From: Phycisphaerales bacterium
Lineage (GTDB): Bacteria; Planctomycetota; Phycisphaerae; UBA1845
DNA length: 36,300 nt
NCBI GenBank assembly: GCA_013140575.1
Contig: JABFSN010000187.1
Span: forward strand, 1 to 36,300
Direction of reading: 5' to 3'
Below the pieces are notes generated by a model. The model made no database searches. It was not told the DNA's origin and was given only the letters and a program-made list of their open reading frames with translations. Positions within the stretch are counted from its first letter, which is position 1, and every line of letters begins with the position of its first letter. The translations under genes and the position numbers were made by a program. This document shows positions 7,104 to 15,446 of this stretch, one piece after another.

Positions 7104-8459
7104 CTAGTTCGTGGCGATCACGCTGCCGGACGCCAGCAGCGTCGGCGTAAACGTCGTGGTTTTCTTGAACACGATCACATCGGCGAGCAACGCGTCGTTC
7201 GTCTGAGTCACGACATCCGCGTTGTCCGCCCCCTCGCCGACGGTGAGGATTCCGACAACGGTCAGCGAATCACGCAGATCCAGGACGCCGCGCTCCTTGA
7301 TGACCACGTCGTCGAGCGCCGGGTCGGCCGCTCCCGACGCGATCTTGAGCTTGGCGGCCTGTGATGCGCCGTCGGCCCCGATGTAAACGGTCCCTGGACT
7401 GACGTCCAGAATGCCCGTCTCCATGGTCAGCGTGGCCGCGTGGCTGGCGCCGGCGGTGATTGTCAGATTGCCTGCCCCAATAACCGCGATGTCCTGACCC
7501 ACCGAATACATGTAGATGTGGGCGTCGGTGGTGACGCCGTTGGTGTCGACGTCAATGTTGGTGCTCACCGTGTAATTGACGTCGCGGTCGACGTCGAGCT
7601 TGGAATAGGCCCGCATGCGCAGCGTGCTGAGCGTGTTGGTTCCGATCGACGCCGACGTGCCGTAATGGTGGAACGTGGCCAGGTACGAGCCGCTGCTTCC
7701 GCCGAAGATCTCCAGATTGTCGGGCTGGAGCGTGACGTTGCCGTCAAGCTTGAGCGTCGACGACCGCGTGGTGCCGAATGCGTTCACCCGCGTGTAGTTG
7801 CCGACGTCGATGACGCTGCTGCTGCCGCCCTTGAGCGTCAGTGTGGTATCGGCCGTCGAGCACCCGGCGATCAGCTCGTCGAGCGCGTACATCGTCGTGC
7901 CGGTCAGCACGTCGATTTCCGTCGTCTTGCACGCCTTCAGGTCCGTCGGGCGTAGCCCCGAATGGTCGACGTCCAGAATGGCCTTGTGCGTGGTGTGTCC
8001 CACCAGGCTGAGTTCCGTCGTCGCGTAGAGGGGGTTGTCGCCCGTCTTCTGCAAGGTCATGTCGAACGACGAGTTGGCTTCCACCTCGATGCTGCTAAAC
8101 GTGTGGTCGGGATTCGCGCCTTCGGTGTATGTGTATTGAGCGACCAGCGACCCGGCGTCGCAACAGTCGCAATCGTCGCGGGTGGTGCAAGAGCCTTCGT
8201 CTCCACCGAAGCACTGCCCGGCGAAGCAGGCGCAGAAATCGCATCCGTCGCCGCAGTACGCGCTGGCGCCCAGATGGACCGCGCTGGACGTGGGAGCGGT
8301 TCCGCCGAACCAGTTGTTCCCGTTGCTCCAGTAGGCATTGCCGGACGCGCACAGCAACCCCTCGCCGGTCCAGTTCGTCAGGGAGTCGCCCGGAGCGACC
8401 ACCGGCGACAGGACGACCAACAGACCCGGTATCCAGACTGTAATTGCTGAGTTCCTCAT
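7104..8459 (-). CDS. Exported beta-rich protein with Cys-rich insert (paralog 2 of 3)
   Basis: 451 residues. The start is the ATG at 8459, which has a strong GGGAGGTGG just upstream and overlaps the stop of the preceding gene in an ATGA junction, implying translational coupling. The reading frame continues upstream to 8714, but that part is Arg-rich shadow sequence. A signal peptide (MRNSAITVWIPGLLVVLSPV) is followed by YWSNGNNWFGGTAP, a start motif seen in beta-strand-repeat secreted proteins. A cysteine-dense insert (CGDGCDFCACFAGQC, later CTTRDDCDCCD) follows. The rest is repeated short strands rich in Thr, Val, Asp and Gly (SSIEVEANSSFDMTL; SSTLKLDGNVTLQPDNLEI; HAATLTMETGILDVSPGTVY), consistent with a parallel beta-solenoid. 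No enzyme motif is visible. A structural or adhesive surface role is inference. Confidence 0.78.
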   Translation of the reverse strand: MRNSAITVWIPGLLVVLSPVVAPGDSLTNWTGEGLLCASGNAYWSNGNNWFGGTAPTSSAVHLGASAYCGDGCDFCACFAGQCFGGDEGSCTTRDDCDCCDAGSLVAQYTYTEGANPDHTFSSIEVEANSSFDMTLQKTGDNPLYATTELSLVGHTTHKAILDVDHSGLRPTDLKACKTTEIDVLTGTTMYALDELIAGCSTADTTLTLKGGSSSVIDVGNYTRVNAFGTTRSSTLKLDGNVTLQPDNLEIFGGSSGSYLATFHHYGTSASIGTNTLSTLRMRAYSKLDVDRDVNYTVSTNIDVDTNGVTTDAHIYMYSVGQDIAVIGAGNLTITAGASHAATLTMETGILDVSPGTVYIGADGASQAAKLKIASGAADPALDDVVIKERGVLDLRDSLTVVGILTVGEGADNADVVTQTNDALLADVIVFKKTTTFTPTLLASGSVIATN

Positions 8460-9406
8460 CGAACCACCTCCCGCCCGTTGGCTTGATCGGCCGCATCGGC
8501 CTGGATTGCTTTTTCTTCCGTGAGTTGACGCGCCGAGAAGGATTTGCCTTCGCACACCTCGATGCGCCCGGCGGCGCCGCGGGTGACGCGTTCGGCCTCG
8601 AAATCGACGGCCGTTTCCAGCACGCCCTCGCGGACGTCGACCTCGCCCGCGCGGAGATGGACCCGCTTTTCGGTCTCGAACGAGACGCGGGCCCGGGGAT
8701 GGGCGATGACCCACTTGCCCGACGAGCCTTCGCGGACCTCCGGTCCGATGACGCGGACGGCGTGCGGACCGTCGGCGATGACCTTGCCGTCCATGGACAG
8801 CGCGGTGTCGAACGTCAGCGGACCGCCAGTGGCCGAAATCTGCGCGAACCGCCCCACGCCCACGGTGTGGTCCGGATGACGCGTTTCAAACACGCCGCCG
8901 GCCGAACCGATGACCTCAACGTCGCCGCCGATCCCGATCGACGTCCGGGCGAAGATCGTGCCCGGCGCGCGGCCCGCCCCGCTGAACACGATCCGCCCGG
9001 CCGCGAACTCCTGCGGCTGCTGCGGCATTTTCAGCCCTTCGCCGATGGTCAGGACGCTTCCGCCGGTGATACCGAGCGCGCCGGCGTCGGCGTCGGCCGT
9101 GCCGCGTTCGATGAGCAGCTTGCCGATCTCGGCCTTGCCCATCACGGTAACGACGTGCCCGGCCTGAATCGCGGCGCGGTCGTCGATGATCGGAACGCCG
9201 TCATCAATCGTCGCCACGCGCCAGCCGGCGGTCGGGTCGCTGATTTCCCAAGTGGCCGGGTTCAGCCAGTCCCCGCTGGTGCGGCTGCGGTACGTCGCCG
9301 CGCCGGCGTCGGCCAGGGCGGCGCATGGAAGGGCCAGTACGGGCAGAATCGCCCATACGACCGGCGCGGGCGCGATCGCCCGGCCGAATCTGCATTTCGC
9401 TATCAT
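8456..9406 (-). CDS. Exported beta-rich protein (paralog 1 of 3)
   Basis: 316 residues from the ATG at 9406, with AAAGGATCC upstream at good spacing; the in-frame extension to 9496 is basic and lacks family character. The signal peptide is AIAPAPVVWAILPVLALPCAALA. The mature part opens with SRTSGDWLNPATWEIS, then a hydrophobic strand series (AAIQAGHVVTVMGKAEIGKLLIERG) typical of secreted planctomycete proteins that begin a beta-solenoid. It continues with regularly spaced strands (VLTIGEGLKM; RIVFSGAGRAPGTIFARTSIGIGGDVEVIG) to a more charged C-terminus. It is the first gene of a coupled set: its stop overlaps the next start at 8456-8459. No anchor, EF-hand or catalytic residues are seen. Function is not recognised; a cell-surface role is inference. 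Confidence 0.75.
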   Translation of the reverse strand: MIAKCRFGRAIAPAPVVWAILPVLALPCAALADAGAATYRSRTSGDWLNPATWEISDPTAGWRVATIDDGVPIIDDRAAIQAGHVVTVMGKAEIGKLLIERGTADADAGALGITGGSVLTIGEGLKMPQQPQEFAAGRIVFSGAGRAPGTIFARTSIGIGGDVEVIGSAGGVFETRHPDHTVGVGRFAQISATGGPLTFDTALSMDGKVIADGPHAVRVIGPEVREGSSGKWVIAHPRARVSFETEKRVHLRAGEVDVREGVLETAVDFEAERVTRGAAGRIEVCEGKSFSARQLTEEKAIQADAADQANGREVVR

Positions 9407-10007
9407 GTACGGATCCTTTCCGATAGAATTGCGATGCTTTGTTACGCCCCCGCGGCCGTTGGTTTTGCGGCCTCGGCCGCGGCGGGCACTTTTCAATTCG
9501 GTTGCGGATCGGGGAGAATTCCGAACCGCGTCAAAGGTGACGACGGCTCGAGCAAGCGGGGCGGACCGCGTGCGGAGGCGCCCTTATGCGCGGGGGGGGG
9601 CAGCAGTGCGCCTCGATGCTATTCCGGGGTCGATATACATGCTGATAAAAATAGGCCACTGAATGATCGGCCGGAGCGACCCGGAATCCGTCCAGATCAG
9701 GCCCAAGAACTTCACCGACGGTGCTCCGTGAAGTGAGTGGCTGCGCGCGACGCTGAAGTTCCATCATCGCAGTCGCATGCGTTAAAGTCAATGCCTCAAA
9801 GCGTATATTTTTGGTGAATTCAGAAGTTGTCGACAAGACAGAGACGGATGCATACACGAGTGGTGTGCCACTTTCGCGGAATTAGTGTGTTTACCCCAAT
9901 GAATGAGAACATGGGTATTCTGTTTTGATTTCGTATCGTTAGTGCTTCGGCTGGCAATGCGACCAACTAATCGGATTGGAAGACACGTCGCGCCCCAAAT
10001 TTTCCGC
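9407..10007. other. Long gap upstream of the exported-protein cluster; no gene seen
   Basis: No reading frame here has a recognisable product. The stretch around 9780-10007 looks less GC-rich than its surroundings. An eight-G run lies near 9591-9599. A possible minus-strand promoter is listed separately at 9763-9791. Confidence 0.5.
9763..9791 (-). promoter_or_regulatory. Possible sigma-70-type promoter for the exported-protein cluster
   Basis: On the minus strand TTGACT (9791-9786) is followed after exactly 17 bases by GATGAT (9768-9763). Transcription would start near 9756 and leave a leader of about 350 bases before the ATG at 9406. The -35 is strong and the -10 matches four of six positions. 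This is motif matching only. Confidence 0.3.
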
Positions 10008-10065
10008 TTGACTTGGCCGGAAGTACGGCGTATGTTAGGTATGATCGCCGCCCGCGAAAGGGCGG
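10008..10065 (+). promoter_or_regulatory. Strong promoter-like pair followed by a hairpin, with no plus-strand gene downstream
   Basis: TTGACT at 10008-10013 and TATGTT at 10031-10036 are spaced by exactly 17 bases. About ten bases further a hairpin CCGCCC-GCGAAA-GGGCGG (10048-10065) would lie at the 5' end of any transcript. The next annotated gene on this side is the GspE-like gene on the opposite strand (ending at 10224), so a transcript would be a small RNA or antisense to that gene's 3' end. No known RNA family was recognised. Confidence 0.35.
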
Positions 10066-10223
10066 TTGCGGTCAGGAATGAGCAAATGCGTCGGCGGCAA
10101 GTTGATTCTTGTAGGACGCGCGTGGAGCATGCGCTGCGCGGAACCTGCCCCACCCCAATGCCATGCACGAGGTTCGCGACCCCGAGTGAATGGCTCGCGG
10201 CCGCAAGAGAGACCCGAGTCGGT

Positions 10224-11900
10224 CTACGTTTCCGTCACCGTCACGCGAAGGGCTTCTTCGAGGGTGGTGAGGCCGTGCAGGACTTTTTTGACGGCGTCCA
10301 TGCGCAGGGTGACGCAGCCGTGGTCGAGGGCGTGGCGGTAGAGGGCCTCGGTGGAGGCGGTGTTCATAACCAGTTCGGCGAGACCGGAATCGAAGGGGAC
10401 GAATTCGTAGATGCCGACGCGGTCGAAATAGCCGGCTCGGCCGCAGCGGGCGCAGCCGGTTCCGCGGTAGATTTTGACCTGCCCGCGGATGTCGGGGATG
10501 TCGAGGAGCCTGCGTTCGGTGTCGTTGGCGTCGAAGGGTTTCTTGCAGTTGTCGCAGATGCGGCGGACGAGGCGCTGGGCGAGGATGCCGATCATGGCGC
10601 TCGACACCAGGTACGGTTCGCAACCCATGTCCACCAGGCGCGTCAGGGCCCCGACGGCCGAGTTGGTGTGCAGCGTGGCCAGCACGAGGTGACCGGTCAA
10701 CGACGCTTCCAATGCCAGATGGGCGGTCTCTTGATCGCGGATTTCTCCCACCATGATCACGTCGGGGTCGTGTCGAAGAATGGAGCGCATGGCCCGGGCG
10801 AAGGTGACGCCGTGCTCGGAATCCACCTGAATCTGATTGACCCCCGCAATGTGGTATTCGACGGGGTCTTCAACCGTGATGATGTGCTGGTCGATGCGGT
10901 TGATTTGTTGCAACGCGGCGTAGAGCGTGGTGCTCTTGCCGCTGCCGGTCGGACCGGTGACCAGCATGATGCCGTGCGGCCGGCGGATCAGTCGTTCGAA
11001 CGCCTGCTTGGTTTCGATATCCATGCCCAGCGTGCCGAGGTCGATCACCGAGCGGTTCATGTTCAGCAGACGCATGGTGATGCGTTCGCCGTGAATGGTG
11101 GGGATGATGGCCACGCGAATGTCGATGTCCTGCTCGAAACTGCGTTGGGTGAAGCGGCCGTCCTGCGGTTTGCGGCGTTCGGTGATGTCGAGCGTGGTCA
11201 AGACCTTGACGCGGGAGACGACGGCCGGCGCGGCGTCCAACGGCAACGCGCGGGCCTCGATCATGCGTCCGTCGATACGCATGCGCACGCGCAATCGGTC
11301 CTCCTCGGGTTCGATGTGAATGTCGCTGGCGCGGCGGTCGACGGCCTCGTCGATGATGCTGTCGAGCTGTTCGACGACGTTGAGCCCGGAGGCGGAGAGG
11401 GTGGCGGCGGTGCGATGGACGGGGGTTATTTCGGCGATGCGGGCGCCCTTGGTGCGGGCGTCGCCGTAGATTTCGTCCTGTATCTGGGCGATCTGATAGC
11501 GCGGGCCGACCACGAACTGCAACGGCTTGTCGAAATGCTCGCGCAGTGCTCCTGCGACGCGAGCGTCCACCGGGTCGGCCACAACCACAACGAGTTGGCC
11601 GGAGACGTCGCCGAAGACGATGCACTGCAATCGCCGCGAGATGTTCTCGGGCAGCGACAGAACCCACGGGGCGCTCGGGCGGCGGCGGGTCAGGTCCAGG
11701 AAGCGCATGCCGTTCAGATCGGCGTAAGCGCGGGCCACGTCCTCCTCGCTGATGATGTCCTGCAAGAGCAGCGACTCGATCATGGGCAGGCCGGACTGTG
11801 CGGATTCGAGTTGCAGACTGCGGGCGGTGGAGCGGGTCATCGCGCCTTTTTCGAGCATTTTGAGGAGGATTTTGGATTCGGCGTCGAGCGCGGCGAGCAT
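10224..11900 (-). CDS. gspE: Type II secretion / type IV pilus assembly ATPase (GspE/PilB family)
   Basis: 558 residues, a normal length for the family. The N-terminal part (about 1-140) resembles the GspE/MshE N-terminal domain (IISEEDVARAYADLNGMRFL). The motor part has RASDIHIEPEEDRLRVRMRIDG, Walker A GPTGSGKSTT (Lys322), the Asp box ITVEDPVEYHIAGVNQIQV, Walker B DPDVIMVGEIRDQETAHLAL and the His box GHLVLATLHTNSA. The C-terminal zinc loop keeps four cysteines (CDNC and CARC). These hexameric ATPases power extension of pili or pseudopili from the cytoplasmic face of the inner membrane. No other secretion gene (gspF, gspG, gspD) lies within the window, so the ATPase is encoded apart from its machine. 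ATG 11900 is preceded by GAAAGGCC. PilB and GspE cannot be told apart with certainty. Confidence 0.9.
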   Translation of the reverse strand: MLAALDAESKILLKMLEKGAMTRSTARSLQLESAQSGLPMIESLLLQDIISEEDVARAYADLNGMRFLDLTRRRPSAPWVLSLPENISRRLQCIVFGDVSGQLVVVVADPVDARVAGALREHFDKPLQFVVGPRYQIAQIQDEIYGDARTKGARIAEITPVHRTAATLSASGLNVVEQLDSIIDEAVDRRASDIHIEPEEDRLRVRMRIDGRMIEARALPLDAAPAVVSRVKVLTTLDITERRKPQDGRFTQRSFEQDIDIRVAIIPTIHGERITMRLLNMNRSVIDLGTLGMDIETKQAFERLIRRPHGIMLVTGPTGSGKSTTLYAALQQINRIDQHIITVEDPVEYHIAGVNQIQVDSEHGVTFARAMRSILRHDPDVIMVGEIRDQETAHLALEASLTGHLVLATLHTNSAVGALTRLVDMGCEPYLVSSAMIGILAQRLVRRICDNCKKPFDANDTERRLLDIPDIRGQVKIYRGTGCARCGRAGYFDRVGIYEFVPFDSGLAELVMNTASTEALYRHALDHGCVTLRMDAVKKVLHGLTTLEEALRVTVTET

Positions 11901-12274
11901 GGCGGGGCCTTTCGGTTCTTACGAAAACGCCGTGGCATGGGCGTCCAGCCCACTTCGCGATTCGCGCCTTCACGAGTCGTGTGCCACAGTCAGGCATGAA
12001 TGTAGCCCCGCGTTTCAACGCGGGGTACGCTGCAGACCAAATGTCGCCGAGTCCCGAAGGGACGGCTGAAATCCCGCAGGGCGCTTCAGCCGTCCCTTCG
12101 GGACTATGGGCTCCTGGCGCGCCGTCATCCCAGCACTGAAGTGCTGGGCTACATTCACTGCGTCCCGTTGGGACGCCGAACAGGTGCGTACCGTCGTCCG
12201 TGCAACGCATTCGTCACCGGCGGGATGGCCGTACCACGCATTCTTGACGGGCAGGATGCCCGTGCCACGGACGC
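11901..12274. repeat. Palindrome cluster between gspE and the FHA-phosphatase gene
   Basis: This gap has no gene but is packed with hairpin units. They are CCCCGCGTT-TC-AACGCGGGG (12006-12025), a perfect 21-bp inverted repeat with a 14-base loop (arms 12050-12070 and 12085-12105), CCCAGCACT-GA-AGTGCTGGG (12129-12148) and GCGTCCC-GTT-GGGACGC (12160-12176). Two head-to-tail copies of a 31-bp unit follow (12207-12237 and 12238-12268; 25 of 31 positions identical), each with a central inverted repeat (GGGCA-GGA-TGCCC in the second). Several share a TTCA or TGAA centre with stems of differing sequence. Units of this general form occur widely between planctomycete genes, to my knowledge; mobility and function are unproven. 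Confidence 0.7.
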
Positions 12275-13894
12275 TTAACCGTGTCCGACGGCCAGCACCA
12301 GGGCGTCGTCTTCCTGGGGGCGTTCGCCGCGGTGGCGCTCGCAGGCCTGCATCACCTGGTTGACCAACTCCAACGCGGGCGGAAAGCCCGTCTGATTCAA
12401 CAGCAGATCGTGCACCCGTTGATGACCCAGCGCTTCGCCCGACGCATTGCACGTGCCATCGACGCCGTCCGAATGGAACAGCAGACGGAATTTCGACGGC
12501 AAGTCCGCAACCGTTTCCTCGTAGCCGAATTGCGGATCAATGCCCAGCAGCAACGCGGGTTGGTCGAGCGTGATCAACCGGCCGGCGCCGGCCATCAACA
12601 ACGGCGGCGGCCCGCCGGCATTGATGTAGGTGACGCGGCCGTCGGTGGCGTCGATGCAGGCGATCAGGCAGGTCACCAGTTGCCGGGCATGGCGCGTGGC
12701 GCAGATTTGATTGATGGCCGTGATCAGTTTCGGGAGATCGACGCCCTCGGGCTGAACGGCAAGCGCGCTGCCGACGGCCGTGCGGACGCCGGTGGCCTGG
12801 GCCAGTCCCAGCACGCCCTGTCCGCCGGCGTCGACCATCAGCACGTAGGTGCGCGTGTCGCTGACATGGATGACGTCGCAGAAGTCGCCGCAACGGGCCG
12901 CGCCCGAAATCACGCGCATGGCGATGTCGTAGGTCTTGTTGCCCTCGACGGGGACGGCCAAGGCCCGCTGCATCCGCCGCAGGGTGGCCACCCACGGCGC
13001 GGAGATCGATTTCACGGCGTCCGACAGGCGCCGCGTGGCGTCGGCCATCAGCGAGCCGATGACGGCGCCGGCCGCGGTCATTTCGTGCAACGTGGCGTCG
13101 GTGAACGCCTGGGCGGTTTTGGGCCGGTCGACGTAGACCACGCCGATCACCTGGTTCTCGTGCATCAGCGGGGCAACCATGCCGGCGGCCGCGAATCCCG
13201 CGTCGCCCTGAATCTGTCCATTTTCCTGCGGATATCGGCCGGCGACGGATTGCAACAGCGCGGAATAGACGAATGTCTGACTGACCGGGGTCACGTTGGC
13301 GCCCGGGTCTTTCCGCAGACCGCGCTGGGCGACGATGCGCAGTTCCTTTTTCTTGTCGGCGCGAAGGGCGACAAGGCCGCGTTCGGCGCGGACGAGCAGC
13401 ATCAGCCGGGCCAATGCGGCCGACGCCACGTCCTCGGCGCGGGCGGGATAGGGCACGTCGGCGGCGATGGCGGCGAGTCCGCCGATGCGTTCGACGGCCA
13501 ACGACACGGGCATCTTTATTTTGATCCACTGGGTGCCGGCGGGATCGCCGCGGTCGGGCGTGAAAAACGAGAGGTCGGCGGGGGATTCGTTGAACGAATC
13601 GTCGAGGAACTCGAAAACGCGGTTTCCAATGCGAACCATGTCGCCGTGGTTCAGAAGCGTTTCGGAGATCATCTCCCCGTTGACGAAGGTCTTGTTTCGA
13701 CTGCCCAGGTCGCGGATGCGGAAGCGTCCGTCGGGATCGCGGTCGAGCCGGGCGTGCTCGCGGGAGACAAGGTCGTCGTTGAGGATGACCTCGCACGATT
13801 CGACGCGCCCGATCAGGAACTTCTCGGGACCGAGCGCACGGGTGTGCAGGGCGTTGTGTTCGTCGAGGTAGCGCAGCTGGGCCATGGCCGGCAT
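12275..13894 (-). CDS. FHA-GAF-SpoIIE-type (PP2C) serine/threonine phosphatase
   Basis: 539 residues, cytoplasmic, with three domains. Residues of about 20-95 are an FHA phosphothreonine-binding domain with the key residues: FLIGR, SREHARL, DLGSRNKTFVNGE. About 135-290 look like a GAF sensor domain (VASAALARLMLLVRAERGL; VIGVVYVDRP). About 320-535 are a SpoIIE/RsbU-type PP2C phosphatase: CGDFCDV and VDAGGQG carry the two metal-binding aspartates, then YINAGGPPPLL, LLFHSDGVDG and EDDALVLAV. The usual His of NAGH is Gly here, but the metal-binding residues are kept, so activity is likely. Such proteins dephosphorylate anti-sigma antagonists or kinase targets in partner-switching networks; no partner is visible nearby. 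ATG 13894 and 13885 are both possible starts, and neither has a clear ribosome binding site. Confidence 0.85.
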   Translation of the reverse strand: MPAMAQLRYLDEHNALHTRALGPEKFLIGRVESCEVILNDDLVSREHARLDRDPDGRFRIRDLGSRNKTFVNGEMISETLLNHGDMVRIGNRVFEFLDDSFNESPADLSFFTPDRGDPAGTQWIKIKMPVSLAVERIGGLAAIAADVPYPARAEDVASAALARLMLLVRAERGLVALRADKKKELRIVAQRGLRKDPGANVTPVSQTFVYSALLQSVAGRYPQENGQIQGDAGFAAAGMVAPLMHENQVIGVVYVDRPKTAQAFTDATLHEMTAAGAVIGSLMADATRRLSDAVKSISAPWVATLRRMQRALAVPVEGNKTYDIAMRVISGAARCGDFCDVIHVSDTRTYVLMVDAGGQGVLGLAQATGVRTAVGSALAVQPEGVDLPKLITAINQICATRHARQLVTCLIACIDATDGRVTYINAGGPPPLLMAGAGRLITLDQPALLLGIDPQFGYEETVADLPSKFRLLFHSDGVDGTCNASGEALGHQRVHDLLLNQTGFPPALELVNQVMQACERHRGERPQEDDALVLAVGHG

Positions 13895-13939
13895 TCTAAT
13901 GGCTGCTCGATCGGGAGGGCAATGTCTGGACGCAGCGAA

Positions 13940-15337
13940 TCAGAACGGAACGGCCGTGCCGCGGGCGGTGATACGCAGGCGGACGACCGCGGGATGTTGG
14001 AATTCCCATTCGAGATAAGCGCTGTCGAGCAATGTCTTCACGTCAGGTTTCAGGCGGCCGTCGAACACGCGAATGCCGTTGTGATGAATCGCGACGGGTT
14101 TGTCGAAATCAACTACGCCGGCCGGGAGGTGCAGTTCGATTGCATCGCATAGGGTCGAGCGGATGTCGATCGATTGACCTTCGATTCTCGCCGTGAACTT
14201 CGGCAGTTTGGAATCCAAAACGGACGTGACGTACGCGGACGGGTCGGTATGTCCGACCGTCAGGATGTGAAGCTGATCGCCCTGCCACGGCGAATGGGCA
14301 TCGCCCGGCGCGCCGGGCGGCAAGTCGATGGCCCGGACAAAATGCGATCGGCCCTGCGCCGGAAACCGGAATTGTCTCGCGGTATCGGCCACCCGTGGGC
14401 GGCGACGGGTCATCCAATCGTTCAGGAACGAGTAATCGGGTACCTCCCCTGGACGCAGCACCGTTTCGGTGATCGGTAGATCGAGCCGCGCGGCGGTTTC
14501 ACGAACGATCATGCCGGTCAATGCCACGTCGTAATCACGGCCCACGAGCAACTCACCGACCGGCATCAGCGGCTCCGTCCAGATCAAGCGCAACGGGGTG
14601 TGCCGCACGTTGGGCAACAACAGGGGCAACAACTCGCGTCCGTACGGCCCGTCAAACGCCCCCTCGTTGATGATCGCACCCGCGAATACATCGGGTTGCG
14701 TCAGGATCAGCGTCAGCGCCGCATCGGCGCCGGCGGCCGCGCCGTACAGGTACACGCGGTCGCCATCCACGTGGAAGCGCCGGCGGACGGCCACAAGCCA
14801 GGCGCGGACTTCGTCGGTCCCTCGCTCCGATGCGTGAAAACTCGACGGCGGCGCCGCTCGCGGCACGATGACCACGAACGGTTCGTCAAGACGGCTGATC
14901 GCTTGAACGATCGGATCGTGATCGACGGGTTTGTCCGCGGCGGTCAGGACGATCGCAACGGGATGAGCTTTCGCCGAGTCGTAGCCGGTCGGAAGCCGCA
15001 CGTCGAATGCCGTCGTTTGACCATTGGCCTCCGTAGGCACGGTCGAGGCGGCGCGGGGGTCGGCCGCCGTCCAGACCTGAACGGCGCGGAGCGCGGCCAA
15101 CACGTCCGGGATGGACCCCGTGGCGGCCTCGGCAATCCGCGGAACAAGCACGTCGCGTTTTTCGGCGGGTTCCGCGGCAAAATACTCCTGAACCAATTGC
15201 GCGAGCGACGGTGTTTCGTTGTCGGGCGGTTGCGCCGAGACAATACCCGGCGCCGCGATGAACATCGCAGCGTGCAGGGCAATCGTCGCGCGGCGGTGGC
15301 CTGTCTGAAAACGCCGGACCCCGACTTGTTCGTTCAT
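13940..15337 (-). CDS. Exported alpha/beta-hydrolase-fold protein lacking the nucleophile serine
   Basis: 465 residues with a probable signal peptide (ATIALHAAMFIAAPGIVSA). The middle matches the esterase / PHB-depolymerase-like fold: FDVRLPTGYDSAKAHPVAIV leads into the first strands, EPFVVIVPRA forms a second, and DGDRVYLYGAAAGADAALTL occupies the nucleophile elbow, followed by QPDVFAGAIINEGAF. In active relatives the elbow is G-x-S-x-G; here it is Gly199-Ala-Ala201-Ala-Gly203, so serine is absent. The rest of the fold reads intact with no frameshift, so the protein is probably expressed as a non-enzymatic or differently acting member. The C-terminal part (about 340-465) may be a separate beta domain (TARIEGQSIDIRST; VAIHHNGIRVFDGRLKP), as in planctomycete exported peptidase-like proteins. 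It is expected in the periplasm. The next gene upstream is another exported protein. Confidence 0.72.
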   Translation of the reverse strand: MNEQVGVRRFQTGHRRATIALHAAMFIAAPGIVSAQPPDNETPSLAQLVQEYFAAEPAEKRDVLVPRIAEAATGSIPDVLAALRAVQVWTAADPRAASTVPTEANGQTTAFDVRLPTGYDSAKAHPVAIVLTAADKPVDHDPIVQAISRLDEPFVVIVPRAAPPSSFHASERGTDEVRAWLVAVRRRFHVDGDRVYLYGAAAGADAALTLILTQPDVFAGAIINEGAFDGPYGRELLPLLLPNVRHTPLRLIWTEPLMPVGELLVGRDYDVALTGMIVRETAARLDLPITETVLRPGEVPDYSFLNDWMTRRRPRVADTARQFRFPAQGRSHFVRAIDLPPGAPGDAHSPWQGDQLHILTVGHTDPSAYVTSVLDSKLPKFTARIEGQSIDIRSTLCDAIELHLPAGVVDFDKPVAIHHNGIRVFDGRLKPDVKTLLDSAYLEWEFQHPAVVRLRITARGTAVPF

Positions 15338-15446
15338 GCCATCAGATGGTAGTCAGCCGACCGCGAGGAGCAACTCGACGGTCGAATGGCGGCGTTGTGG
15401 AGTGGGTATTTTACGCCTCGCACGGAATCCGACGAGGATTATTATT

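Noticed and set aside
9531-10168. Two overlapping minus-strand frames (9531-9857 and 9788-10168) in the gap before gspE
   Set aside because: No recognisable motif and no plausible ribosome binding site; the composition is not protein-like.
9903-11999. Long plus-strand frame of 698 codons antisense to gspE
   Set aside because: It mirrors the gspE codons in high-GC DNA; the composition (His, Asp, Gln, Val rich) is typical of a shadow and no domain is seen.
12006-12268. CRISPR-like array
   Set aside because: The repeats differ from each other, are palindromes rather than one constant repeat, and have no regular unique spacers; no cas gene is present.
12281-14152. Plus-strand frame of 623 codons antisense to the FHA-phosphatase gene
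   Set aside because: Same reason: shadow of a recognised gene on the other strand.
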